Assembly: GCA_002081555.1 (NCBI GenBank)
Contig: MZNV01001253.1
Span: 1-51,338 of the forward strand
Length of the DNA stretch: 51,338 bases
Direction: 5' to 3'
Source of the DNA: Protostelium mycophagum
Lineage: Eukaryota; Evosea; Variosea; Protosteliida; Protosteliaceae
Part shown: positions 1 to 11,491 of the stretch, one piece after another
Layout of the letters: every line of letters starts with the position of its first letter
Numbering within the stretch: position 1 is the stretch's first letter
Notes under the pieces: generated by a model
What the model saw: the letters and a program-made list of their open reading frames with translations, nothing else
Database searches by the model: none
Told to the model about the DNA's origin: nothing
Program-made: the position numbers and the translations under genes

Positions 1-570
1 AAAATTGTTCGCATATCTATAGTTCAGCACAAATGACAACATAGTGCAAGTTGACCCATTTGTGGCAGATGCCGACAGGTGATGAGTGCAATTTACAACT
101 TCTTATGAAAAATCGGACGAAAATATATGGTGTTGTGAAACAGACAATTCTCTCAAAAAGATTACAATTACAACGCGACATCCTGAGTATCTACAATGCG
201 ACTAAATTAATAAAGAACTCGCTCTTGCCTGAGAAGGCAGGTTGAGACCACAGTACTTGTTCTTTGTGTTTCGACTAGCTTGCTCAATAATCATGACCTC
301 TTTGTTGCTTGCCAATCCTGGAGGAGGTGTTGCACTACGTAAATTCTCGAATTCTCAAGTGGACCTCCATGTGGTTTCTTGAATTGAAGTAGAAGTCCCA
401 CACTATTTTCATTAACCGGTTGCAAGTAGGTGTTGTAACTCGGTTGTAGACGTCACAAAGTCGGTTACTACCGGGGGGCGGAACGGCACTTTCCGAAAAC
501 GAGTTCGCCGAGAAATACAAACACAACGACACCGCCCCGATCATCTGATTGTGATGCTCTTTGTTAAATC
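1..570. other. Left-edge region, no gene recognised
   Basis: Short open frames exist on both strands (for example 51-245 + and 335-544 -), but none resembles a known protein and none shows a convincing splice-linked continuation. One copy of the dispersed octamer GTTGTAGA lies near 443. The last ~50 bases probably hold the promoter and 5' leader of the SPX-EXS gene that starts at 571. Confidence 0.5.
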
Positions 571-3500
571 ATGAAGTTTGGACAGTACCTGACACAGAAC
601 TCTGTGCCCGAATGGAAGGGACAATATGTGGATTACAAAGGATTGAAGAAAAAGATAAAATCCATTCGATTAGACATTTTAGAGGAAGCCCGTGTCGAGA
701 TGGAAATGAATGACAGTGAGTTGATCTCTAGGAATGTTTCTGCAGTGTTCAGGCTCATTCTGCATCAGATCAAGACATCCCTGTCCGAGCTATACGTTTA
801 GCAGAGCGACGTGGTGAGGCCGAATTCTATGCTGATATGGAATCATCATTGAACAAAGTGAATGAATTCTATCTCTTTAAAGAGGCAGAAATGCTTCGCA
901 TCTTTTACGGCCTCGTGATCCAAGCCATCCGTTTGGTAAGAACAGCCATCCCCAATCCGTTGCTCTATCATCACATTCAAGCTGATCAGTGTACAGCATC
1001 TCATAGAAGAGTATGTACCACAAAAAAAGCGGGTCAGGACCCGTTTAGAGAGAGAATTAGAACGTATCAATGCGCCAGTCCGCATCTCATATGATACGGG
1101 AAAGCCTCTCAACACTGATCACGATCAAGTAGAGTTACGTCCCGTCACGTTGGTCAATAGAGAAGTGGAAGAGCTTAAGAAGGAGAGCAGATCAGGATCA
1201 AAAGAAGCATTAAGAGGGCTCCTCACCGCATCATCGGGTATTTTTTATTCGGAAAATTTCATCCTGCGGATTTTCTGAACGAAAAATCTTCCGAGAAGCT
1301 GTCAAATCTCAGTTCCGGAGATCAGAAAATTTCAATTCTGGTTCTGAAAACGTACAGAATTTTTTACGAGCTTGAAATTTAGCTTCAACGGCAGTAATAA
1401 TGGTGAAGGCAATAAACCTTCTCCACAAGAGGTGGAGATCCCATCAGATATTGATATGGACGAGATATCAGAGGACACAAGCCCTCCACGTCACGCCAAA
1501 GAGTATAAACGTGAGTTATTATTTTATATTTTATTATCCAAATCAAACAAATAATAATAAATGATATTTTATATGGTTTCCTTTGTTTGAAATTCTAATT
1601 TTAATTTTGATATGACATTGAGAAAATTCTGAGAAAATTCAGGGGATGAAGACGGAGACTCGACAACAACGGTAAGTATGAAGAATTTAATTTTATTCTA
1701 TTTTACAAGAAATTCAAATTATTTTAATTTATTAATGTTTGATCCAGGGTGTACTTGACCCGAAAAATGACACGATTGACCCTACAAATATGGACGCATT
1801 TTCTGACGCTATCAAAATAGACGAGAAACAAATCCAAGACAGAGTGAGTTCTGGAGCTTTCCATCAGATCTCCTGTCACGAAATTTCACTGATAATTCGA
1901 AGGTTTCTGGCAGCCCCAGGAAATTAAAACACGCTTTTAGAGAGTTCTACAGAGGTCTCATTCTATTGAAATCCTTCTGTGAAGTGAACCGCCTTGCCGT
2001 CAATAAAATCACAAAAAAACACACGAAGAATGTCGGACATTCCGAACAACAAGCCGACCCAAAGGTTTATGCCCGGACACTTGACTACTGGGAATACTAC
2101 AGGTTGAAGGGTTTAATCGCCGAGACGGAGGTGAAATCTCAGATATCTCATCTACAACCCGCCAAAATTCTGGATTGACTGTTGTAGACGCTGTACGCCA
2201 CGGTATTTACCGGAGGTCACCGCCGCGTTGCCATGCGTAAACTCCGGTAAGAACTTTCTTCAAGTCTCAAGACCCCATCTACAACGCGTCTGACCCCATC
2301 TACAACGCGTCTGACCCCCACAGCATAGACAACCCCCACAAAACGTCGACAAGAGTCCGTACAGGATTTTTATTAGGGGTTACGCTGGGCATCACAATAT
2401 TGCTCATCTGCTTGATGTTTTACATCGGATTAACTCACACGGGAAAGGAAAATTACCCGATGTTCGACGAGACTATCGTGGTGTACAGAGCCTTCGGCAT
2501 GGTCATCTTGTTTGTGTGGGGATGGTGAGTGAAGTCCCATCTACAACGAGCAGATTTTTCAAAATGACATGTAGATGATCAGAATATTTCGACTAAAAAT
2601 CTTCAATTCAAAAAGTACTGATAAGAGTAGGGGGGTAGATATGTATGTTTGGACACGATTTAAAGTGAATTATCCTTTTATCTTTCAATTCCCGATCAAA
2701 GATCACGTCAACTATCTCGGTGTTTTCCAGGTAAATCTCATTCTCATCCTCGTTGTAGTCCGCCGAGATATGGATTTTTGTGAAATAATATAGAACAGGT
2801 CGCTTCCATGACAACGTTGATCTGGTCCTTTAGTTTATTTCTGTACATGCTGGGTATGTCTACAGCCATTTTATTCTATCTTCTCTTGACCCTTCGTCTA
2901 CAATTGAACTATGTCTATCACCAGGCGAAATCGAAGATTTTTTAATGTAATTTTGGCAGCCTCTGTAGATGCGGTCGGGTTTCATTGGCTGAAGGTGATC
3001 CCCTGGCAAGTCTTTCCGCTCACTATGTCGGGAGTTTTTACCGTTTTATTCTTCACTTACCAAATCAAGTCCAAATTCTGGCTCTTCCGAACCCTGTGAG
3101 TTTGCTCCGAAATTTCTCGAAATGATCAAAGAAAATTCTGGAAATTTTTACTGAAATGTCGCAGTTGTAGATTGTTTAGTGCGCCTTGGCTGCCTGTAGT
3201 TTTCAGAGATTTTTATTTGGGTGATCAACTCATGTCATCTGTCATCGTCATCCAAGACTTTGAGTTTACGATTTGTTTCTTCAGCTATGACGCTTGGAAC
3301 GGCACAGGTATGTCTCGTTGTAGACTGTCGACTCTGACGCAAATATGAAAAATAGATCGAAATTGTAAAATCAATTGTAGATGAAGGAGATTCCTGAAAA
3401 TGGATAGGTTATTGTAACAATGCGAATACCTTTGTGAAGCCAATCATCGCCGTTCTTCCCGCAGTTTTCAGATTTTTGCAATGTCTGCGACGGTGGCGCG

Positions 3501-4077
3501 ACACAAAAGACACCAATCAAGCCGTAAGCCTATCCCATGTTCCACGAATCACAATTTTCCTGGAATCCTCTGACCCACTCAGTTGAACGCTGGGAAATAT
3601 GCCACCACCTTTCTTGTGGCGACTTTCTCAACCTTGAAGGGAAACCTCCCAGGGGTTTATTTTCTGGTGCTGTGGGTCATCGCTTACATCATCTCCACCA
3701 TCTACACTTACACTTGGGACATCAAAAAGGATTGGTCTTTAGAGATCAACAGGGAAAAGTTTCCTCGCCCAAATATTATCTATCCGAAGTGGTTCTATTA
3801 CGAGGCAGCCATCTCTAACTTCTTCTTGCGTCTCGCCTGGACCCTCACCACTTCACCAAAGACGTTCATCATTGACAATAATCTGTTCAATGCGGTGATT
3901 GCGGGTTTGGAGATCATCAGGAGGACACAATGGAACTTGATCCGAGTTGAAAATGAGCAACTGAATAACATCGGAAAGTTCAGAGCTGTGGATGTGCATG
4001 TCCCGCTGCCCGATGCGGTGTTGGCGGATTTCTCTTCAGAGAAGCCCTCAAATGTGGATGAGAAGAAAGATAAATAA
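571..4077 (+). CDS. SPX-EXS (XPR1/Syg1-type) phosphate exporter
   Basis: Membrane phosphate exporter of the XPR1/SYG1/PHO1 family. The SPX domain senses inositol pyrophosphates and the EXS domain forms the export path. The start MKFGQYLTQ..PEWKGQYVDYKGLKKKIK is the classical SPX N-terminus with its Lys-rich inositol-phosphate-binding surface. SPX continues near 837 with NKVNEFYLFKEAEML. A clear intron runs 936-996. A hydrophilic acidic linker follows (about 1383-1510). The membrane half begins near 2340. The EXS part includes WTRFKVNYPFIFQF (2660-2700), a WLPVVFRDFYLGDQLMS block (3190-3240) and the C-terminal IIRRTQWNLIRVENEQLNN (3925-3975). Stop is at 4075-4077. There are at least eight short introns, and several junctions between 700 and 1400 were not closed in frame. 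A 21-bp exon repeat just before the first membrane helix encodes DPIYNAS twice. Confidence 0.9.
2271..2312 (+). repeat. 21-bp exon tandem repeat containing the dispersed octamer
   Basis: Two perfect 21-bp units (2271-2291 and 2292-2312), each containing CATCTACAACG, lie in an exon of the SPX-EXS gene and encode DPIYNAS twice. A third partial unit follows. The repeat is in frame and sits in the hydrophilic linker, where it should be tolerated. Confidence 0.9.
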
Positions 4078-4527
4078 TATTTGATTTAATGTTCCTTTTA
4101 AATTAACAAATATTGAAAGTCACAAATGGTTGAGATCCGCATAAAGGATATTAATATTTCTTGACTTAAAAAAACATGAGCCAGAGGAAATCGTTTTTCA
4201 AAACAAAATTGTCACTGATCGGTTTCCAGTCAAAAAGACTAAATGTCAGAGGGCACAGATGAATTGGAATCTAGTCAAGAATAATGAGAACAGAGATGTT
4301 TTATTAAACCAAAAATAGGCCTTGAACCTCAACCACCATGACTTTGCTGTTAACAAGCACACTGGCAAATATCACATGTCGTGACGGCAAAGACACTGTC
4401 TGTTGAATTATTATTTAACAGCTTAAGGTGCAATTCTTAAACCAGAATTAATGTCTGATTCAGAAAAAAATTACTCCGAGTGTTTCGGTCTGACACACAT
4501 TTCGCCGATCAGAATTTTGGGAGCATC
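4078..4527. other. Intergenic spacer, nothing recognised
   Basis: AT-rich spacer between two head-to-tail genes. No coding frame, RNA gene or repeat could be supported. It should contain the 3' end of the SPX-EXS transcript and the promoter of the DUF7704-like gene. Confidence 0.5.
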
Positions 4528-4980
4528 ATGTCCATCCCCACCTTCTACCGAGTTCTTTTCGTCCTCTTCGATGTTCTGATGCCAATATTTGGTATCTACG
4601 CTCACATCTTTGCTCCCGACATGGTTCTCTCAGGCTTCACACCCAATTTTGTATCACCACCTAAACCTGACACCCAAATCCTTTTGGACGCTCTTGCCGG
4701 ATTTTATGCCAGCCTTGTCTTCCTACAGATCTTCTTTTTGATCACCAAACCCAACGACATCACCGTATGGAAGGGCTTACAGGGTGGCACCCTCCTTCTC
4801 GATTTCTTCATGTTGGCAGGATTCTACAGAGTCTTACAGGCAGAAGGAAGGATGGAGATGAGATACTGGAGAGGCGAAGACTATGGAAACTTCGTTGGGT
4901 ACACTTTCATCGCCATCGTGAGGCTTGCTTTTTTCTTTGGATTAGGATTAAGGAGATCGAGCCCTAAGAAGAAGCTGTGA
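4528..4980 (+). CDS. Small four-helix membrane protein, DUF7704-like
   Basis: Single-exon protein of 150 residues starting MSIPTFYRVLFVLFDVLMPI. An upstream in-frame ATG at 4480 would add 16 polar residues, but the hydrophobic start at 4528 fits the family better. Four hydrophobic segments are visible: about residues 5-27, 47-65, 78-98 and 121-140. The protein ends in a basic tail, RRSSPKKKL. The arrangement (P-x-FYR start, proline-rich loop with PPKPDTQILLDALAG, short third helix, conserved final helix) recalls the DUF7704 family best known from fungi. Function is unknown. It is one of the few intron-free genes in the window. It faces the methyltransferase gene tail to tail with a 173-bp gap. 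Confidence 0.75.
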   Translation: MSIPTFYRVLFVLFDVLMPIFGIYAHIFAPDMVLSGFTPNFVSPPKPDTQILLDALAGFYASLVFLQIFFLITKPNDITVWKGLQGGTLLLDFFMLAGFYRVLQAEGRMEMRYWRGEDYGNFVGYTFIAIVRLAFFFGLGLRRSSPKKKL

Positions 4981-5153
4981 TTAAACTGAGAGTATCATCA
5001 TCGGGTCATTCATATTATCAACATGCATGGGTTAATGCTGGAGAATTATATTTGCAGAGAACACTTGAACACATTATTAACAGAATTTATTATGAAGAAG
5101 AATAAATTTATGTTTATTTTGCAGTGTTGATCACAAAAAAAATCGATTTTTTT

Positions 5154-6788
5154 TCATTTATTGGAAAGGCTCAGCTTGAGGATCTTCAGGTCGGAGATGG
5201 GTGTGTAACGGAACCTGAAAGTGCGTCTATCCATTATGCTTCCATCTACAACGTTGTAGACATACCTCTTCACGACTTCTGTCGCCAACTCTTCTGATTT
5301 TATGCCGAAATGTGTCAGTTGTTTTTCGAAATGGCTCAGAGTCAGATGCGTCCTTCGGGTCTGGGCCAAAATGGCAAACCTTTCTCCCGGCAATTCCAGG
5401 AACAGTTTCAAAGTTTTGAGAAACAAGTCGGTCAGCTCTGGGTCGTACAACTGTACATGTCAGAAGATGATGTTGTAGAATGTCGACGTGGGGTGTTAAC
5501 TCACCACATCGGCCGCCACGATGACGTCAATTGGGCTGTACAGGTCTGAATGTTTCTGTATGGTGACGTCATTGACGTGTTCCCAATCTATAGATTTCAC
5601 CAAGTGACGTTTGTCAAGATCTGTTGGATCTGTCCCAAAGAAATAAGCCCCGGAGTCAGCCCACTCTTCTTCTCCAAAGTTTTCGTCTGTTTCTATGCCA
5701 TCTACAACTCATTCAATATCTTGAGTTCCAATTTACATTTTATATTTCAATCCTTTAAGCACCCGAATACGTCTCATCGATAAGAACACGCAAAGCAGCA
5801 CGTCCCAAATATTTGTGCTCGCGGTACGTAACCGTGAAATTGCAGATGAGACGCGGGAAATAAAAAACTGTGAATTTTAAAAAATTTGCACTCACTGATG
5901 CGTAAATTCTCCCGGAGATTGCTCAATACTTCTGGGGTGTGATCTGTCGCAATGAATTGAGACGGATTGAGATGTCTGCACATCACGGCGCATGTTATCC
6001 CGAGTCCAGCTCCTAATTCCAATACCTTTTTATTTCTGAAAATATCTGGTATTTTTTATAATTTTTTTAAATAGAAAAGAAACCTGGGTGATCGAGGGCG
6101 TATTCGGCCAAGAAAAATCCGGCTGAAAAATCTCAGAAAATCTGACGAAAATTCCGGAAATTACCATCCCAGGGGGCAAGACCCACTTGATTGAAAGTTT
6201 TTGCCATCTACAACCAGTCAGGACAAAATTAGCATTTTCAAACATCACAACAATCAAGATGTGATGTCCTCACCCTAATGGTGTACAGATCTTCTGGTTG
6301 GTTCTTACCAAGACGGAAAGTCTTGAAATATTCTGATTTTGTCGTGTCTAATGGCCTCATGAGGCTGGGAAGATTGCCAGTGTTGGACTTCTTCAACGTC
6401 TCTAAGTAGTGAAATAGAAGATCCTCATCCATTTCCTGAGGAATGTGATTCGTTGATACCGTCTGGTGATTACCTCGAAACAGCGCTCGACAATGTTCAA
6501 CAATGTCTTGATGTAATCGGTAGTAGTCTTCTCCAAAGGCGGGTATTGCAGAGCTGTTGGATCGAGAATGATCTATGATGACATCAAATCTTCATCGAGG
6601 CAGATCTCACTGACCTTGTTATAGAAGGCAGTTTGAAAACGGATATCTGCCATGCCAAAGGACTCTCCCTCAGAAGTCATCTTGTGATCTTTCAACCTTG
6701 TTAGGGCTGAATCTTTTACAGGAATGACCTCTCTATAATCATTCAAAATGAGTGAGAGCACCTCTTCGAGAGGGAGCTCTTCCGCCAT
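5154..6788 (-). CDS. EEF2KMT/FAM86-type lysine methyltransferase
   Basis: Seven-beta-strand (methyltransferase family 16) enzyme. FAM86/EEF2KMT proteins trimethylate elongation factor 2 on a lysine; assignment of that substrate here is inference. Reading on the minus strand from the ATG at 6788: an N-terminal helical region (MAEELPLEEVLSLILNDYRE), then PPLEKTTTDYIKTLLNIVE and a DEDLLFHYLETL block matching the FAM86 P-x-x-KYQ and DELYEAL region. Next come QVGLAPWD (6150-6180, FAM86 TGLVTWDA), the SAM-binding motif I LELGAGLGITCAVMCRHL (about 5970-6030), IDVIVAADV|VYDPELTD (the post-I motif split by an intron near 5455-5500) and a C-terminal beta-hairpin region to the stop at 5154. At least five introns are present. 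A GTTGTAG|ATGG acceptor occurs near 6205. One exon junction near 6060 was not closed in frame. Confidence 0.8.
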
Positions 6789-7107
6789 GGTTGGTCTCTT
6801 GTGATCTTTCTGAAAAACTGTTCCGATGTTTCCGAGTTTTATCACAATCAGCTTTCTCATTTTTACAGAGTATTCTCAAGGATGATCGAGGACACATGAG
6901 AGCCACATACCATCTAAAGAGGAAGTCAACAATAATTCTTTTTCCATGTCGAAATATCAACAAAATTAAACAAATCGTATATGTTGGCATAGTTCTACAA
7001 CGAACCAATCTACTGATCTTTCACATTTTTCGCGGATGACGAAGAACGATACGCTGACAAAACTGCCCAGAAAGAGACATGATCTCAAAACAGCTCGTGT
7101 CGTAGAG
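6789..7107. promoter_or_regulatory. Divergent promoter region
   Basis: A 319-bp gap between the head-to-head methyltransferase (-) and membrane-protein (+) genes. It must hold both promoters. Open frames on either strand here look like chance. No TATA box was convincing. Confidence 0.4.
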
Positions 7108-8304
7108 ATGGGCAAACAAGGTCAATTGACGTCCGTAATGTGAGGACGTGATTTTTACATCGTGTCAATTTTGCAGCGACAATCTGTATAGAACTTTACG
7201 ACCCGCATTAGGCTTTCTGAGAGAAGGTGCGCTCGGGGATGGTGCTCCTTCAAGAGCTATCTCTTTATTCTTACGTGCCAACAAGGTTTGAAGGACGTGC
7301 TTGCTGTCATGTTCTGTTGACTGTCGATAGATCATCTTTTACATTCTGGATCATCAACAATCTAAAGGGAAGAGTGTGCTCACAAAGAAGGTGGGTCTAT
7401 AAGAGTGTCTATGATGCTGATTCTTTAGAATGTGTTAATTCTTGTTGGGAACATCTTGGATTTGATTTATGATATTTATAATTACCTCGCATTAGCGGAA
7501 GATAAGACTTCTGCGAGTGATGTCGCTCGTCGTAAGAGGTAAGATTTATCATCTTCTCTATCATATTGTTTCTTGTACAAAATCTGTTTGTTTTATTCAT
7601 GTTCAATCTGTCAGCCTGCGCGCTCTCGCCAAAGACCTCGCTCTTATCGGACTACAACTGCTCTTGTTCATCGTAAAGACATCCGGATCATCTTGGACGG
7701 GCGTCCCTCTGCCATCATGGTTCATGTCTTATGCCATCGAAAATGCCGCCACCAAGATCGCTGCCACTTCATCATCGCCCTTCGCTGTGTTTAACAGGAC
7801 CGTACCGACCCTTGCTTCTTTAGCTGGATTGTTGGGGTTGAATATGGTGAGTTGTGTATTGGTTTTCCCGCCAAATTGTATCTGTTCTGATGGAACAGGG
7901 GAAAAAGGAAGAGGTGAACGAGCCGGCGGCATCCTCTATACTCCAAAATTTAGAGCTCGTTATGAGGTTCGTGTTTCTGTCTCTTCATTGTAGACGAATT
8001 TTTTTTTTTTTATACTTGGTGTAACATATATAGGTTCTTACGCTATCTGCGACGAAAAGACACACTGAAGAGCACAAACAGTCTTAAGAGCTTCAAAGAC
8101 TTTTTCGTGGCACAAGCTGTGGTGGCCCTCACTGGTGATCTCTCATTAGATCTATTTTTTGCAGATTGTGGACCCTCTTTGGATTTTTTGACTGCAGCCA
8201 GTTTTGACGGATTTAATTTTGCACACGGAGACGGTTTTGCATCTTGTACAAATTTGAAACACATAGAGGTTTTGTCTGCAGCAGAGCTGCGGATGTCCTC
8301 ATAA
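7108..8304 (+). CDS. Unrecognised helical membrane protein, possibly PEX11-like
   Basis: Spliced from hand-joined exons: MGKQGQLTDNLYRTLRPALG, then (7225-7280) REGALGDGAPSRAISLFLRANK, then IIFYILDHQQ..., VLILVGNILDLIYDIYNYLA (7432-7490), a block starting SLRALAKDLALIGLQLLLFI (about 7615-7845), and a basic C-terminal exon from 8031. Two or three hydrophobic segments are visible, with Lys/Arg-rich stretches between them. The size, the LRALAKDL-LLLFI helix and the glycine-rich LASLAGLLGLN segment vaguely recall the peroxisome-division protein PEX11, but no diagnostic motif was found. The end is uncertain: the frame stays open to 8302-8304, but the last ~30 bases contain a 15-mer that also occurs in an intron elsewhere, so coding may stop earlier. 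Confidence 0.6.
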
Positions 8305-8472
8305 CTGCAGACTGCACGCCTAATAATTTCCTTGCGGTTGTGAGATCATGATCATATTAATGGAAGTAGCTGTTGCCGGAGGAATGATCTCAGAGCCCGC
8401 CAAACCAAAGAGTACACTATAACGTATATATTTTGCATGATAAACTGAGTGATGTAAAAGCCTCCAATTTAT

Positions 8473-8910
8473 TTAATGTCCGGTCTCACCGTGCTCATGA
8501 GGGTCTTGGTTAGCGTTGTGAGTGGGTTGTATCTATCATTTTGTCATTAAAAGATTGAATACATATCATACTGGTAATCTTGATTTTCATCAATCGGGTG
8601 GATGATAGATTTTCCTCATATTAAAAGAGATGAAAACGTACCTTCTCCCAGGGGATGCTGACCTGAGGCTTTGAAGAACACTTAACGTGGGACAGAGGAG
8701 TGGTACCGAATGCAAGCTTGTCCATAGATTGAGCCTTGAAAGAATAGGCAGGTGATATTTGGTGCTGGGCGTCTGCAGAGCGACGTGAGCTCATTACATA
8801 ACTAATTATTACTCACGGGCGCCCTCAAAACCAGAAAGCTTAGTGAGGGGTCTTGGTGATTGGGGCTTTGCCGATAAAGAGACACGGGTGAGTGTGTTAT
8901 ACCAACTCAT
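8473..8910 (-). CDS. Small 94-residue spliced protein, unknown
   Basis: Three exons on the minus strand. The first runs 8910-8817, starting MSWYNTLTRVSLSAKPQ. The second begins after a short GTGAGT...CTGCAG intron and encodes HAQHQISPAYSFKAQSMDKL and so on to SIPWEK. The third encodes IQPTHNANQDPHEHGETGH and ends at a TAA at 8473-8475. All three join in frame with canonical splice sites. The basic, Ser/Thr/Leu-rich, acid-free N-terminus could be a mitochondrial leader. The C-terminus is His/Asp/Glu-rich. No family was recognised. The stop codon is fused to a poly(A) signal (TAAATAAA). The gene is head to head with the Kelch-kinase gene, 105 bp away. Confidence 0.65.
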
Positions 8911-9015
8911 CTTCGATCGAATGATATGACATCATCTTCATGTTGCTTCGTTGTAGTCTGTCGAAAAGTTTTCCAGATTTTCCCGCTTGGAACTATTTTC
9001 AGGAACTTTTGCATC

Positions 9016-11440
9016 ATGTGGAGCCAGGTCGTTCCACAAGAAGGTCAAGGATCTCTACCGACATTGAGATGTTGGCACTCATGCTTTCACACGTCAAACA
9101 AGATGTTCCTCTTTGGAGGCTGCAGAATGGATCCAGGATTGGCATTCATCGCCCATAATGACTATCATCTCTTTGATCTGGGTATGCATTCTGCAATTCT
9201 TGACGATGATCGAGCTGATTACGGAAGATAATGGATCGTGGAGTAATATTACGGCGCAGGGAGACGTTCCTCCTCCTCTTTGGGCGGCTTGTACAACTTC
9301 AACGGTTGAAGAAGGCATGGATATCGGCTATTTATATGGTGGGAGAGACAAAGACGCACCCTTCGGACACATCTACAGAGTTGTTTTGAGTGAGTGTATC
9401 TTTTTTGTACAATAGACTAAGGTGATGTAGAGACAAATACATGGAAGAGGCTTGATGTACAGGGTGTCGCACCATTCCCAAGATGTGCAGCTGGTATTTC
9501 ATCATACGGCCATCACCTCATCCTTTTTGGTGGAGATGTAGACGGACATTATTCAAATGAATTATACGTTTTCAACACAAGTATAACATTTTCCAAGATG
9601 TTATTCTTGTATGAATATATTTCTAAAAAGACGAGAAGAATTTCTTCACATTTTTTCTGAGTAAAATTGATCATGCAAGAGGATTACACGTGGGTAAAGA
9701 AGAAAAGCACCGGAGATCTTCCAACCATCAGAAGCTCACATGGCCAAGCTGTGGTTGGTGATAATCTCTACGTATACGGAGGAACAGACGGTAAATTCGC
9801 CCTCGGAGACTTTTACACTTTGAATCTGAGTGCGTCTAAATACCATTTTTCATCCTCACGTGGAGGTGACACTAAAATGTCAGAAAACACTAAAGTATTA
9901 AGAGACATGGGTGTGGCAGGCCATCAAAGGTGCAACACCCAGAACAAAAGCAGGGGGCCGATACGGTCTCTCCATCCTGCCCATAGGGACGGGTGAGTGT
10001 GATCTACAACTGCTATATCTTAGATCTAACAGACCTACTTTTTGTTGGTGGAAGTGCAGATTCAAAAGATCCCATGACAGATATGCCAATCTGGTCAACA
10101 GGTCTATTTTCCCGCGTAAAAATAATATTTAAATCTCACAGCGCAGAAGCTATGGTACACGCTGCAATGTTCAGGGGTGGGTCCACCTTCTAATTTGATG
10201 GGATTTACGGCGGTGAATAGAGGATCTGTAGTTTTAGTTTTCGGAGGTCAATCAGATGATGTCTACCAGAGGTAATTTTTTTTAGAATTTGAATTTTATT
10301 TGACGAGTTAGGTATTTGAATATTTTGGACACACAGAAAGGGGAAGTAGAAGCAGAAGTGGTGCAAGTTACAACACCGCGTTCGGCGAGATCAAAACCGA
10401 TGTATGAAGCTGGCTCGTGGTCGGAGAAATATGAAGCACTGGACAAGATTGGCCGCGGAGGTTTTTCCACCATTCACAAGGCAAAATCAAAAGCATCAGG
10501 GGAGATTGTCGCCATAAAAAAGGTACCAATATCATTATGTGTCATGTTGACATTTTTGACAGGTCGACCTCACCAAGGCAAGCGCGGAGTTGAGGAAGCG
10601 CATCTACAACGAAGTGAGATTGCATAGAGGACTGGACCATCCCTACATCGTCCCGTACAGGGAAGCTTGGGTTCTAAAAAATAAGAGTGTTGTAGTCGTG
10701 ATGGATATGTGCGAGACAGATTTATACAGAGTATTACAGAAGCAAATGCAGAAGGACAAGTGGCTCGATGAGGTACGTTAGTCAGCGTGCTTCTAACTAA
10801 CATCGATCAGGGCCACATAATGACATGGTTCGCACAACTTTGTCTGGCTTTGAACTACCTTCACAGCAAAGAGATAATACACCAAGACATCAAATCCGCC
10901 AACATCTTCTTCACTTCTGATTGGAAAGTTCAGCTGGGTAAGTACCCTCCTCCGACTTTTTTTTAACACACAGAACAGGTGATTTCGGACTGGCCTCAAA
11001 GCCGCTGACGGCAGAAGAAGCGGCCACTCTAAAGAGGAAGAAAGAAATTCACGGGACACCACAGTACATGTCCCCACAAATGTTGAAATTTCTTCCCGCA
11101 TCACCGAAAACTGATGTATGGTCCCTGGGTGTCATATTATACGAGGTCTCGAAATTTCAATGAGATTTTGATCTGAACTGTTGTAGATGGCCACATTACG
11201 GCTACCCTTCGACGGGGCGAGTGTATCAGAAATCGCAAATAAGGTGAAGAGAATCTAAAATATTCCAACTGAATGTTTCAGGCCACAAACCAAGCATACA
11301 ACCCCGTGCCATCGCATTACAGCAGCGACATCCACCATTTAGTCTCGCTGCTGTTGTGCAAGAAGGAGAGTCTGAGGCTTCCCGTGTCTGAAATATTAAA
11401 ATTACCCATGCTGCAAAAATATCTGCAAGCGGCACAATAG
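9016..11440 (+). CDS. Kelch propeller-NEK-like protein kinase fusion
   Basis: The first half encodes a Kelch-type beta-propeller with six blade signatures: FLFGG (about 9108), YLYGG (9335), ILFGG (9525), YVYGG (9775), LFVGG (10038) and LVFGG (10240). The last blade exon ends DVYQ-R and splices in frame into YLNILDTQKGEVEAE, a short linker leading straight into a kinase domain. Kinase landmarks are: P-loop GRGGFSTIHKAK, VAIKK lysine, helix-C YNEVRLHRGLDHP, HQDIKSANIFF (10880-10910), GDFGLAS (10980), GTPQYMSPQ (11057) and DVWSLGVILYEMATLRLPFDG. The fold and the DVWSLG/LPFDG motifs are closest to NEK kinases. HRD is changed to HQD (caa at 10883-10885) and APE to SPQ, so regulation by activation-loop phosphorylation may differ. 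The propeller probably recruits partners or substrates. The start at 9016 is the first in-frame ATG before blade one. Stop at 11438. Confidence 0.85.
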
Positions 11441-11491
11441 ATCAAGTTTTTCCCGTTTATTGTCCTCTACAAAATTTTTCCAAGAATGAGC

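Noticed and set aside
7108-8304. Firm PEX11 assignment
   Set aside because: Only general helix and glycine patterns agree; no diagnostic PEX11 motif could be seen.
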